Assembly (NCBI GenBank): GCA_947628395.1
Contig: CANQZP010000033.1
Span: forward strand, 1 to 14,138
Length of the DNA: 14,138 nucleotides
DNA from: an uncultured Clostridia bacterium
Lineage (GTDB): Bacteria; Bacillota; Clostridia; TANB77; CAG-508
Direction of reading: 5' to 3'
Shown here in pieces: positions 1 to 6,240 of the stretch. The notes below the pieces were generated by a model. It worked only from the letters and a program-made list of their open reading frames with translations. It did not search any database and was not told where the DNA came from. Every line of letters begins with the position of its first letter. Position 1 is the stretch's first letter. Position numbers and translations under genes: made by a program.

Positions 1-114
1 TTTAGCAAATATATTAAAAGCTGTAGACATTGTTATTCCAAGCTCATTGCAAATTTGTTCCATTTGTTTTTTGGTTGCTTCATCTATTCTAAAATTAACT
101 AATGTTTGTGCCAT
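1..114 (-). CDS. RelB/DinJ-family antitoxin, N-terminal part (runs off the left edge)
   Basis: The first 38 codons are visible. The protein begins MAQTLVNFRIDEATKKQ and continues with an ELGITMSTAFNIF stretch, the ribbon-helix-helix pattern of RelB/DinJ antitoxins, which bind DNA as dimers and neutralise a RelE/YafQ-type mRNA interferase encoded downstream. The ATG at 112-114 is preceded by a good SD (AGAGGTGAT on the minus strand). A matched -35/-10 promoter lies just upstream. The cognate toxin, if present, is outside the window. The family call is from sequence pattern only; another ribbon-helix-helix antitoxin is possible. Confidence 0.8.
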   Translation of the reverse strand, partial: MAQTLVNFRIDEATKKQMEQICNELGITMSTAFNIFAK

Positions 115-137
115 AAATATCACCTCTTTCAAATAAT

Positions 138-166
138 ATTTTAATATAACATAAAGATAATGTCAA
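138..166 (-). promoter_or_regulatory. Promoter of the RelB/DinJ antitoxin gene
   Basis: On the minus strand a perfect -35 TTGACA (161-166) and a -10 TAAAAT (138-143) are separated by 17 bp, about 25 bp upstream of the antitoxin start codon. Confidence 0.7.
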
Positions 167-336
167 TACAATGTATTTATGATATTATATTAGTATATAC
201 TGAATAAAGCGAATTTATTCTATAAGAATAATTGTAAATAAATCAAATATATTATATAATTTATTTGAGTAGATTTTCAGAATGACTGTAAAAATTAATA
301 TTATCTATAAAAGATAAGTTAAAGTAGAAATAAATT
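167..336. other. AT-rich spacer, no gene seen
   Basis: No open frame with a plausible start and SD is seen. It holds two small AT-only inverted repeats: TTATTCT-ATA-AGAATAA near 214-230, and AAATAAAT/ATTTATTT around 236-270. Neither has the G+C stem of a convincing terminator. Confidence 0.4.
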
Positions 337-501
337 ATGCAATATTTTAAAAAATTAATAGGAGATAGAATATATTTATCTCCAAAAGATGTATCAAATG
401 AAGAAATATTTTTAAAAGGAAAGTATTATGATAAATTACATATGGATATACTTGAAAATGAATTTGATGGGGAGTACATTAGAAATAAAAATATAAAATA
501 A
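337..501 (+). pseudogene. GNAT acetyltransferase remnant with the middle deleted
   Basis: This 54-codon frame opens MQYFKKLIGDRIYLSP, which resembles the extreme N-terminus of clostridial GNAT N-acetyltransferases of about 170-180 aa. It ends KGKYYDKLHMDILENEF, which resembles their extreme C-terminus (the typical GKYYD-x-x-MDIL ending). The whole acetyl-CoA-binding core that should lie between (roughly 120 residues, including the R/Q-x-x-G-x-G/A loop) is absent. The two ends are joined in frame near residues 22-26. There is no clear SD before the ATG. An in-frame internal deletion explains this better than a native small protein. The family assignment rests on remembered family ends, not on a search. 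Confidence 0.6.
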
Positions 502-591
502 TGAGTAAATACATAATTTATATGAAAAAATATTACAAGTTTCAATAACTGATAATGTTTTTTATTTATAGATTCTTTAATATAAATTAAT

Positions 592-636
592 ACAAAAAGC
601 GCTACCCGGGTTCGGATAACGCTATCTTGGTGAACC
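592..636. repeat. Direct repeat copy A: tRNA-Arg 3' end plus terminator
   Basis: These 45 bp match 2708-2752 with 5 mismatches (89%). Copy B covers the tRNA-Arg terminator hairpin and the last bases of tRNA-Arg including the CCA end. Beyond 636 copy A continues as a much degraded tRNA-like sequence as far as the ACCCCA at about 655-660. Both copies have the same orientation. They bracket about 2.1 kb of accessory genes, so this is either an att-like duplication from an insertion at the tRNA-Arg 3' end or the relic of a tandem tRNA duplication. Confidence 0.7.
594..622 (-). terminator. Intrinsic terminator downstream of the YefM/YoeB locus
   Basis: The arms 599-608 and 613-622 enclose a 4-nt loop (AACC in the minus-strand RNA), followed in the minus-strand RNA by five U (594-598). 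The stem differs from the tRNA-Arg terminator copy but still pairs over 10 bp because the changes give G-U wobbles, which suggests it stayed functional. It would end minus-strand transcripts of the toxin-antitoxin locus. Confidence 0.75.
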
Positions 637-639
637 GAA

Positions 640-674
640 ATTTTCTAAATCCAAACCCCATTTATTTAGAAAAT
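640..674. repeat. Perfect 11-bp inverted repeat
   Basis: ATTTTCTAAAT (640-650) and ATTTAGAAAAT (664-674) are exact reverse complements around a 13-nt spacer. The repeat lies between the toxin stop codon (695) and the terminator, inside the degraded tRNA-like part of copy A. The function is unknown; it may be an extra 3' hairpin on the toxin-antitoxin mRNA. Confidence 0.55.
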
Positions 675-694
675 GAAATAATAATAAATTGTTA

Positions 695-956
695 TTATTC
701 GTAATGCGACCACATACTTAATATTCTTACTGTTTGCTCATTTTCTAACACTTCGTAAATAAGCCTATGTTGTATGTTTATTCTTCTTGAATATAAATTT
801 TTTAAATCACCGTAATAATTTTTCATAAGGTGGTGGATTTTGAAAAGGGTTATTTTTTATAACTTCAATTAGAGCTTTTGCCTTTTTTACAAGATTATTT
901 TGTTTTAATTTATCAATATCTTTTAGTGCTTTTTTATGATATTCTATTTTATACAA
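695..956 (-). pseudogene. yoeB: YoeB/Txe-family toxin gene, broken by a +1 frameshift
   Basis: The gene starts at TTG (954-956), directly after the antitoxin stop, with a GAGGTGG SD inside the antitoxin end. The first 47 codons end in ...PPPYEKL and then run into an in-frame TGA. Shifting by one base at about 815 (inside TAATAA, 813-818) restores a frame of 39 residues beginning YGDLKNLYSRRINIQHRLIY and ending MWSHYE. Together the 86 residues have the normal YoeB length, with the expected PPYEKL-x-GDL junction, SRRINxxHRLxY core and C-terminal W-(S/T)-HY. YoeB is a ribosome-dependent mRNA interferase whose C-terminal His-Tyr is catalytic, so the frameshift removes activity unless it is recoded. 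An assembly error is possible. Confidence 0.85.
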
Positions 957-1205
957 TTACCAATCCACCTCGTCTTCTTTTACAAAATCCTCATCAGAAG
1001 AGTTCTTCCTTTTTATAAGTTCTTCTTTTAATTTTGGTATGGAAGATATATATAATGTTTCTATTAAATTATTATAATCTTCTTCAGATAAAACAACTGC
1101 ATTTCCATCTTTTGTTGATACACTAATAGGTTCATTGTATTTTATGGTATTTTCTAAAAGCTTATAAATATCTTTTCTAAAATTTGTTATATTGGTATTA
1201 GTCAA
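957..1205 (-). CDS. yefM: YefM/Phd-family antitoxin
   Basis: The 82-aa protein has the Phd/YefM pattern: an N-terminal DNA-binding part with ITNFRKDIYKLLENTIKYNEPISVSTKDG, followed by NAVVLSEEDYNNLIETLYI, then an acidic C-terminal tail that in this family wraps the toxin (ends EDEVDW). It starts at TTG (1203-1205), about 9 nt after a GGAGG SD. It is the first gene of the TA operon; its stop abuts the toxin start codon. Phd/YefM proteins repress their own promoter as well as neutralise YoeB. Here the antitoxin is intact while the toxin frame is broken, so it may persist as an autorepressor or as an anti-addiction antitoxin. Confidence 0.88.
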   Translation of the reverse strand: MTNTNITNFRKDIYKLLENTIKYNEPISVSTKDGNAVVLSEEDYNNLIETLYISSIPKLKEELIKRKNSSDEDFVKEDEVDW

Positions 1206-1231
1206 ATTAAAACACCTCCATATATAATTAT

Positions 1232-1260
1232 ATTATAACATACACTTTTACGTACGTCAA
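1232..1260 (-). promoter_or_regulatory. Promoter of yefM-yoeB, with palindrome at the -35
   Basis: On the minus strand, -35 TTGACG (1255-1260) and -10 TATAAT (1232-1237) are 17 bp apart. The self-complementary octamer ACGTACGT overlaps the -35 end of the spacer and would be a natural operator for autorepression by the antitoxin (inference). Confidence 0.75.
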
Positions 1261-1348
1261 TGTTTATTATATTAAATTTTTAGATAAATATTTAATTATT
1301 TATAATATTGTTTTATCAATAAATTAGTGATATTATTCATAAAAATAT

Positions 1349-1384
1349 AAAAAATGCTATACAGTTTTGTATAGCATTTTTTAA
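1349..1384 (-). terminator. Intrinsic terminator, probably bidirectional
   Basis: A perfect 9-bp stem, ATGCTATAC (1354-1362) with GTATAGCAT (1369-1377), has a 6-nt loop. It is flanked by A-run and T-run on both sides. It follows directly after the stop codon (1381-1383) of the minus-strand hypothetical gene and insulates it from the TA promoter. Confidence 0.9.
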
Positions 1385-1830
1385 CATAACTTAAATAACT
1401 TTTTTAATTTATCTAATATTTTTTGTAAAAAATTTTTATCCTTTACTCCAACTAATGCAATATTTTGATTAGTTAATTTAGAATCATTCAGTTTTTTATC
1501 TTTAAACAGATTATCGGTATTGAATTTTTTTTCTAATTCTAATTGATAATTTTTTTCATTTATTCTTAGCCTACTATCAAAATCTTTTGCTTCTTCTTCA
1601 GTGCACCAAAATTTTTTATAAATTATTGCTAATATGGCCTTTGTTTTTATACTTAAATCCATATCTTTTATTTCTTTTGAATGATCTAAATTAGATATGT
1701 ATGTTTGAGAAGCATTGCTTTTTAAATATTCTATAAACTTAGGAGATATTTTTAATACATCTTCTTTACGTGTATGATTTAGTATATCTAATGTTTCAGC
1801 AAAAGCCTCACTATATTCATTACTTATCAT
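1381..1830 (-). CDS. Conserved-looking small protein of unknown function
   Basis: Not recognised as a named family. The start at ATG 1828-1830 is chosen because a GGAGG SD (1835-1839) lies just before it; a longer frame extends upstream to 1905 but lacks an SD and would overlap the upstream gene. The 149-aa product is soluble, charged, without signal peptide or membrane segment. Its first half reads like a helical domain (YSEAFAETLDILNHTRKEDV), the middle contains IKTKAILAIIYKKFWCTEEE, and the C-terminus is Lys-rich (LDKLKKLFKLC). From memory, similar small proteins are scattered through gut Clostridia, often near mobile or accessory genes, but no function is known to me. It forms a two-gene unit with the upstream frameshifted gene (16-nt gap) and ends at a strong terminator. 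Confidence 0.75.
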   Translation of the reverse strand: MISNEYSEAFAETLDILNHTRKEDVLKISPKFIEYLKSNASQTYISNLDHSKEIKDMDLSIKTKAILAIIYKKFWCTEEEAKDFDSRLRINEKNYQLELEKKFNTDNLFKDKKLNDSKLTNQNIALVGVKDKNFLQKILDKLKKLFKLC

Positions 1831-1846
1831 TGTTCCTCCAATAAAA

Positions 1847-2627
1847 CTATTTTTCTTTTGCGTCAATATTTTGTTCTTTTTCACTAGTAATACTATGTAA
1901 TGCACTTTCTACATCTGATTGTTTTACACTTGAAACAGCTTCTCCAATTTCAGATGAGGTATGTTCTTTAATGCTTAATTGTTGCATTTTTTCTAGGTCA
2001 TGAAGAAATTCTTCCCTTATTCCACCTTTACCTGTTGCACTATCTCCTATCCAAAGAAAGTTTTCAGTATAAGTTAAATTTATTGCTTGCCATATATTAT
2101 AGTCCTCTGCACTTTCATTTTCTAAATGAGCTTGAATTTCATTTGTTATATCGGAATAAGGATGACCTTGAAGTCGAGTTTCCAAATCTTGTATAGCATT
2201 ATTTAATTTTATATAAAAATTAAATACCTCATTTTGTTCTATCTCAGGATATCTCATTCTTAAAACACCTAATAAACCTTCAGATAAAAGACAATCACCT
2301 TCGGCATCAGAGAAATCAATACCTTTAACAGTTTCATCAAAGTTATTCTGAATTGCATCAACCACATCCATTTGATCCCATTCATCTAAAGACTTATAAT
2401 TTTCACTAAGAAATTCACTTAAAACATCATTTGTAAAAAGAATAATACCTGGAGTTATACTTAATTCTTCAACTCTAAATGTTCCATTATTAAAATGGCA
2501 TCTAGTTGCCAACCCACTTGGGTATTCTCTAATCCATGTTTGTGAACCGTCTATTCTGATGAATTGATTCTAAAGGATAATATTCAGTTTCTCCTAGACT
2601 TCTATCAACCATTGATACTATTGACAT
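1847..2627 (-). pseudogene. Unknown acidic protein, frameshifted near its N-terminus
   Basis: A well-formed start exists: ATG at 2625-2627 with GGAGG 8 nt upstream and a promoter before it. That frame reads MSIVSMVDRSLGETEYYPLES, then terminates after about 33 codons (MD-stop). One base further, the other frame continues FIRIDGSQTWIREYPSGLA and then stays open to 1847. A single extra base at about 2564 (in TCAATT) joins them into one protein of about 259 aa. The joined product is soluble and acidic, with a Gln/Ser/Glu-rich C-terminal tail. I do not recognise the family. GDSATGKGG near the C-terminal third resembles a P-loop only superficially and has no Walker B partner. The frameshift could be real decay or a sequence error; the downstream part could only be made from an internal TTG (2512) without an SD. 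Confidence 0.75.
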
Positions 2628-2667
2628 ATATTTTTCCTCCTAAAATTTCATAGTTAAATATACATTT

Positions 2668-2696
2668 ATTATAACATATGTATATATTTTTTACAA
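2668..2696 (-). promoter_or_regulatory. Promoter of the frameshifted gene and its partner
   Basis: The minus-strand -10 TATAAT (2668-2673) carries an extended TG motif (TGTTATAAT). A weaker -35 TTGTAA (2691-2696) lies 17 bp upstream. An 8-bp inverted repeat, ATATACAT/ATGTATAT (2658-2665 and 2678-2685), brackets the -10 box. Confidence 0.7.
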
Positions 2697-2707
2697 ATTC
2701 AAAATTA

Positions 2708-2743
2708 ACAAAAAACGCTATCCGGGTTCGGATAGCGATATCT

Positions 2744-2752
<9 letters not shown>
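2708..2752. repeat. Direct repeat copy B: tRNA-Arg 3' end plus terminator
   Basis: Intact counterpart of copy A at 592-636; 40 of 45 positions agree, with no gap. Confidence 0.7.
2710..2737 (-). terminator. Terminator of tRNA-Arg
   Basis: A 9-bp perfect G+C-containing stem, CGCTATCCG (2716-2724) with CGGATAGCG (2729-2737), has a 4-nt loop and six U in the minus-strand RNA (2710-2715). It lies 6 bp past the tRNA CCA end. Confidence 0.92.
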
Positions 2753-2820
<68 letters not shown>

Positions 2821-2834
2821 ATAAAACATTTATT

Positions 2835-2863
2835 ATAATAACATAAAAAACGAATAAAGTCAA
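2835..2863 (-). promoter_or_regulatory. Promoter of tRNA-Arg
   Basis: Minus-strand -35 TTGACT (2858-2863) and -10 TATTAT (2835-2840) are 17 bp apart, about 15 bp from the tRNA 5' end. Confidence 0.7.
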
Positions 2864-2915
2864 TACAAAAATGAAAAAATTCTAAGTGCCAACTTGAAAA
2901 ACAAGCCTCCCTAAT

Positions 2916-2955
2916 GAAAAAGGTTAATATTTGTGAAAATTATGTGAAAAAGGTT
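2916..2955. repeat. Direct repeat upstream of the ABC operon promoter
   Basis: GAAAAAGGTT occurs at 2916-2925 and 2946-2955, 30 bp apart start to start (about three helical turns). The second copy overlaps the -35 box. A related TGTGAAAA repeat lies between. It may be a regulator site; no regulator is known. Confidence 0.45.
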
Positions 2956-2982
2956 TACAATAAAAATAAGAAATGATATAGT
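2954..2982 (+). promoter_or_regulatory. Promoter of the ABC exporter operon
   Basis: -35 TTTACA (2954-2959), 17-bp spacer and -10 TATAGT (2977-2982) with an extended TG (TGATATAGT). The first gene starts 35 bp downstream of the -10. Confidence 0.7.
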
Positions 2983-3017
2983 AGGCAATAAGAATAATAA
3001 GTAAGGAGGAGACTTTC

Positions 3018-3962
3018 GTGATTGAAGTAAAAAATATCACTAAAAAGTATGGAAACTTTGTAGCCGTAGACGATATAAGCTTCACAGTAAAAGATGGAGA
3101 AATAGTTGGTCTACTTGGACCAAACGGTGCAGGTAAAAGTACAACGATGAATACAATAACAGGATTCATTGAGCAAACAGAAGGAAATGTAGTCATAAAT
3201 GGATATGATACATTAAAAAGACCTAAAAGAGCGAAATCACAAATAGGCTATATGCCAGAAGGAGTGCCACTATATGATGATTTAACAATTAAAGAATTTG
3301 TTACATATATGGCAGAACTTAAAAAGGTAAAGAGAAAAGGAAGAAAAGAAAAGGTTCAAGACATGATTAAAAAAACAGGGCTTACGGAGATGCAAAACAA
3401 ACTTATAAAAAATTTATCAAGAGGACAAAAGCAAAGAGTAAGTATGGCAGGTGCATTAGTTGGAGAACCAAAAGTATTAATTTTAGATGAACCAACAGTT
3501 GGATTAGACCCAAAACAGATAACAGAAATTAGAAGTTTAATAAAAGAACTTGGAAAAGAACACACTGTAATACTAAGTTCACATATTTTATCAGAGGTTA
3601 GTCAAATATGTGATAGAGTAATTATAATAAATAAAGGAAAAATTGTAGCAGAAGATACACCTGAAAATCTTGAAAATAAAGTTTCAAGTAATAATGTATT
3701 ATATGTAACAGTTGAAGATACAGAGAATAAAATTGAATCTATTAAAGAAAAAATAACAGGAATAAAAGAGATAAAATTAATAGAAACAAATGAAGATAAA
3801 ACAAAGAAATATATGATAACAGGTGAAAAAGATGAAGATTTAAGAAAGAAAATATTTACGGAATTTGCAAAAGAAGGAATAACAATATTTGAAATGAAAA
3901 AACCAGAGGCAACCTTAGAAGACGCATTTATGAAAATAATAGGTGAAGGAGGAAAAGAATAA
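3018..3962 (+). CDS. ABC transporter ATP-binding protein, GldA/NatA type
   Basis: The 314-aa cytoplasmic ATPase subunit energises export through the permease encoded next. Visible motifs: Walker A GPNGAGKST (34-42), the IGYMPE Q-loop region (76-81), signature LSRGQKQR (133-140), Walker B VLILDEPT (153-160) with the D-loop GLDP following, and the H-loop His in SSH (187-189). Residues from about 220 form a C-terminal accessory domain typical of ABC-2 ATPases. GTG start (3018) with a strong AAGGAGGAG SD. The stop overlaps the permease ATG (TAATG), so translation is coupled. The set ATPase-permease-GldG-like protein resembles the gliding-associated Gld ABC system of Bacteroidota, but in Bacillota there is no link to gliding and the substrate is unknown. 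Confidence 0.93.
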   Translation: MIEVKNITKKYGNFVAVDDISFTVKDGEIVGLLGPNGAGKSTTMNTITGFIEQTEGNVVINGYDTLKRPKRAKSQIGYMPEGVPLYDDLTIKEFVTYMAELKKVKRKGRKEKVQDMIKKTGLTEMQNKLIKNLSRGQKQRVSMAGALVGEPKVLILDEPTVGLDPKQITEIRSLIKELGKEHTVILSSHILSEVSQICDRVIIINKGKIVAEDTPENLENKVSSNNVLYVTVEDTENKIESIKEKITGIKEIKLIETNEDKTKKYMITGEKDEDLRKKIFTEFAKEGITIFEMKKPEATLEDAFMKIIGEGGKE

Positions 3963-4648
3963 TGATAGCAATAATAAAAAAGGAATTAAAAAATTACTTT
4001 TTCTCACCAATAGGATATGTAGTAATTGCAATTTTTTTATTTATATTTAGTGCAGTGTTTTATGATTCAGCCATAAATACTGGAACTACAGATTTAACAA
4101 GTATATTTTTATTTGTAGCAGCATATGGAGGATTAATGTTTATGATACCATTGCTTACAATGTGGTCTATTGCGGGAGAAAGAAAAAGCGGAACAGACCA
4201 ACTAATAATGACATCTCCTGTAAGTATGTTGGGAGTTGTAATGGCTAAATTTATTTCAGCTGTTATATTTATAATAATTCCTTTAATATTTACATTAATG
4301 TATTTTGGTATTTTGTGTCATTATCAAGTGCCAGATATACCTACATATTTAACCTCAATGCTAGGATTTTTCTTATTATCGATGACTTATATTGCGTTTG
4401 GAATATTATCGTCTAGTATTACGGAATCACCAATAATAGCAGGAATTCTAACTGTTGCATTTATATTTGCAGTTACATGGCTTCCTGAAATGATATCAAC
4501 ATTATCAGGTTTTTCATTAATGAATCCATTTTTAAATTTCCTAATGGGAAAAATAGATATTGCAGTAACTGTAATGTTTATAACACTTGCAATTTTATTT
4601 ATATTAATTACTATGATAATAATGCAAAGAAGAAAAAGTGTGAAATAG
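3962..4648 (+). CDS. ABC-2 type permease, GldF-like
   Basis: The 228-aa integral membrane protein has about six predicted helices (roughly 13-34, 47-67, 94-117, 131-152, 157-175 and 199-221), the standard number for an ABC-2 permease. The family-typical cytoplasmic stretch after helix 2, AGERKSGTDQLIMTSPVS (71-88), matches the conserved E-R-x-x-G-T-x-x-L-x-x-T-S-P-V pattern of GldF-like permeases. ATG start overlaps the ATPase stop by one base, with a GAAGGAGG SD inside the ATPase gene. It pairs with the upstream ATPase; the substrate is unknown. Confidence 0.92.
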   Translation: MIAIIKKELKNYFFSPIGYVVIAIFLFIFSAVFYDSAINTGTTDLTSIFLFVAAYGGLMFMIPLLTMWSIAGERKSGTDQLIMTSPVSMLGVVMAKFISAVIFIIIPLIFTLMYFGILCHYQVPDIPTYLTSMLGFFLLSMTYIAFGILSSSITESPIIAGILTVAFIFAVTWLPEMISTLSGFSLMNPFLNFLMGKIDIAVTVMFITLAILFILITMIIMQRRKSVK

Positions 4649-4661
4649 GGAGGCGAGATAA

Positions 4662-6191
4662 TTGAAAAAGAAAACAGAAAAAAATGAAACAGCATTAAAA
4701 AAGACAAATGCAAATAAAGAAAAAAAGACATCTAAATTTTTAAGATTTATAAAACAAAAATGGCTTATAAAAGGAACAACAACAATACTTTTAATTGCTA
4801 TATTAATTGCAATATTTATATTAATTAATTGGGGAGTTAAAAAACTAAATTTAACAGCGATTGATTGCACAACTAGCAAAGATTATACATTAACTGATCA
4901 AAGCAAGGATAGAATTAAAGATATTGATAAAGAAGTAAAAATTTATTTTTCAGGATATGAAGAGGATAATGTATCATATACTTTATCTCAGCAATATCAT
5001 AAAGCAAATCCAAAAATAAAAATAGAAATGGTAGATGCGAATAAAGATTTAGAATTTGCAAAGAAATATGGTATTAATGCAGATGAGCCAGCAATAGTAG
5101 TAACATGTGGTGATATATCAAGGACATTATTGTCTTATGATTTATATTCATATGATTCAAATTACAATGAAGTTGATTTAACAGAGCAAAAAGTAACATC
5201 TGCAATTTTAAATGTTGTGTCAAAAGATATACCTAAAGTTTATTTCTTAGAAGGTTTTTCAAAAGCAACATTTGAAAATGGATTATATTATTTATCTCAA
5301 TATCTTAAAGACGAAGTGTTAACATATGATACTGTAAATACATTAAAAACAGGAAAAGTACCTGATGATTGTGATACACTTGTAATAATGACACCTGAAA
5401 AAGATTTTGACAATGTAACAACAAAAGCTATAAAGGATTACATTAATAAAGGCGGAAATATATTGTGGTTAAACTCAGCAATAATAGATAATTCTATTAA
5501 ATATGACAATGTAAATAAAATACTAGCTCTTTATGGAGTTAAACCATTTGATGTAGGATTATTATATGAAACTAATCAAAGCAATACAATATTATCATAT
5601 CCGGGATACTTTATACCAGAAGTGCAAAGTACAGATGTAACAAAGGATATATATGAAGGACAAGGGGTTGCATTTATACAAGGAACAAAAATAAATATTA
5701 ATACAGATAAGCTTGAAAAATTAAAAGTAGAAAAAACAGACTTAATACTTACATCTGATACAACATACTTTACAAAGGATTTATCAGGAAAAACTGATAA
5801 GAAAAAAGATGAAAAAGGAAGCTTTACAGTTGGAGCTCAATTAGTAAAAACTATAAAAGAAGCTGAAAATGAAGAGGAAAATTTAACATCAACAATGATT
5901 ATCTACGGAGATAGTGAATTTATGACAGATACAGCTTTAACATATACTCAAAGTGGAACTGTATATGCTGTTCAAGTATTTAATAATGCAGATTTAGCAT
6001 TAAACTCTATTGGTAGTTTAACTAAAAATGATGTAAATATAACTATAAGAAGAGATTATTCAGATTCAGAAACAGATTTTACCCCAACAGATGGAGAAGT
6101 AAATATTATTATTAAAATTATATTTATTGTCCCAGTTGCAATAATAGCTTTAGGAATTATAGTTTGGATTGTAAGAAAAAATAAGAAATAA
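4662..6191 (+). CDS. GldG-family membrane-anchored extracytoplasmic protein
   Basis: The 509-aa protein has a Lys-rich cytoplasmic N-terminus (1-37), one membrane helix (about 38-58), a long extracytoplasmic region (about 60-480) and a C-terminal membrane helix (about 482-503) followed by RKNKK. This two-anchor topology and the motifs KDYTLTDQSKDRI, KVYFLEGF and YGDSEFMTD are those of GldG/ABC-transporter auxiliary proteins. TTG start (4662-4664) is supported by GGGAGG 8 nt upstream; it is 13 nt past the permease stop. It is the last gene of the operon, followed by a hairpin. In many genomes a DUF4340 protein follows GldG; none is found here. Confidence 0.9.
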   Translation: MKKKTEKNETALKKTNANKEKKTSKFLRFIKQKWLIKGTTTILLIAILIAIFILINWGVKKLNLTAIDCTTSKDYTLTDQSKDRIKDIDKEVKIYFSGYEEDNVSYTLSQQYHKANPKIKIEMVDANKDLEFAKKYGINADEPAIVVTCGDISRTLLSYDLYSYDSNYNEVDLTEQKVTSAILNVVSKDIPKVYFLEGFSKATFENGLYYLSQYLKDEVLTYDTVNTLKTGKVPDDCDTLVIMTPEKDFDNVTTKAIKDYINKGGNILWLNSAIIDNSIKYDNVNKILALYGVKPFDVGLLYETNQSNTILSYPGYFIPEVQSTDVTKDIYEGQGVAFIQGTKININTDKLEKLKVEKTDLILTSDTTYFTKDLSGKTDKKKDEKGSFTVGAQLVKTIKEAENEEENLTSTMIIYGDSEFMTDTALTYTQSGTVYAVQVFNNADLALNSIGSLTKNDVNITIRRDYSDSETDFTPTDGEVNIIIKIIFIVPVAIIALGIIVWIVRKNKK

Positions 6192-6203
6192 AATACATAA
6201 AAT

Positions 6204-6240
6204 AAAAAACTTCTCATAAAGTTTTATGAGGAGTTTTTTT
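6204..6240 (+). terminator. Terminator of the ABC operon that also contains the next gene's SD
   Basis: AAACTTCTCATAAA (6207-6220) pairs with TTTATGAGGAGTTT (6223-6236), with one G-T wobble, followed by the T-run 6234-6240. The GAGGAG in the right arm (6228-6233) is the SD of the YkvI gene, whose ATG follows the T-run directly. When the hairpin forms, the SD is paired and hidden. Confidence 0.8.

Noticed and set aside
1831..1905. N-terminal extension of the 149-aa hypothetical protein
   Set aside because: No SD, overlaps the upstream gene, and the ATG at 1828-1830 has GGAGG directly before it.
1900..2100. P-loop in the frameshifted gene (GDSATGKGG)
   Set aside because: Wrong residue order for a Walker A (no GK[ST] at the end) and no Walker B downstream.
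4387..4879. Overlapping minus-strand frames opposite the permease and GldG-like genes
   Set aside because: Composition mirrors the plus-strand coding genes and there are no SDs or recognisable domains.
6226..6228. Upstream in-frame ATG for ykvI
   Set aside because: It lies in the terminator stem without an SD, and adds residues before the conserved N-terminal motif.
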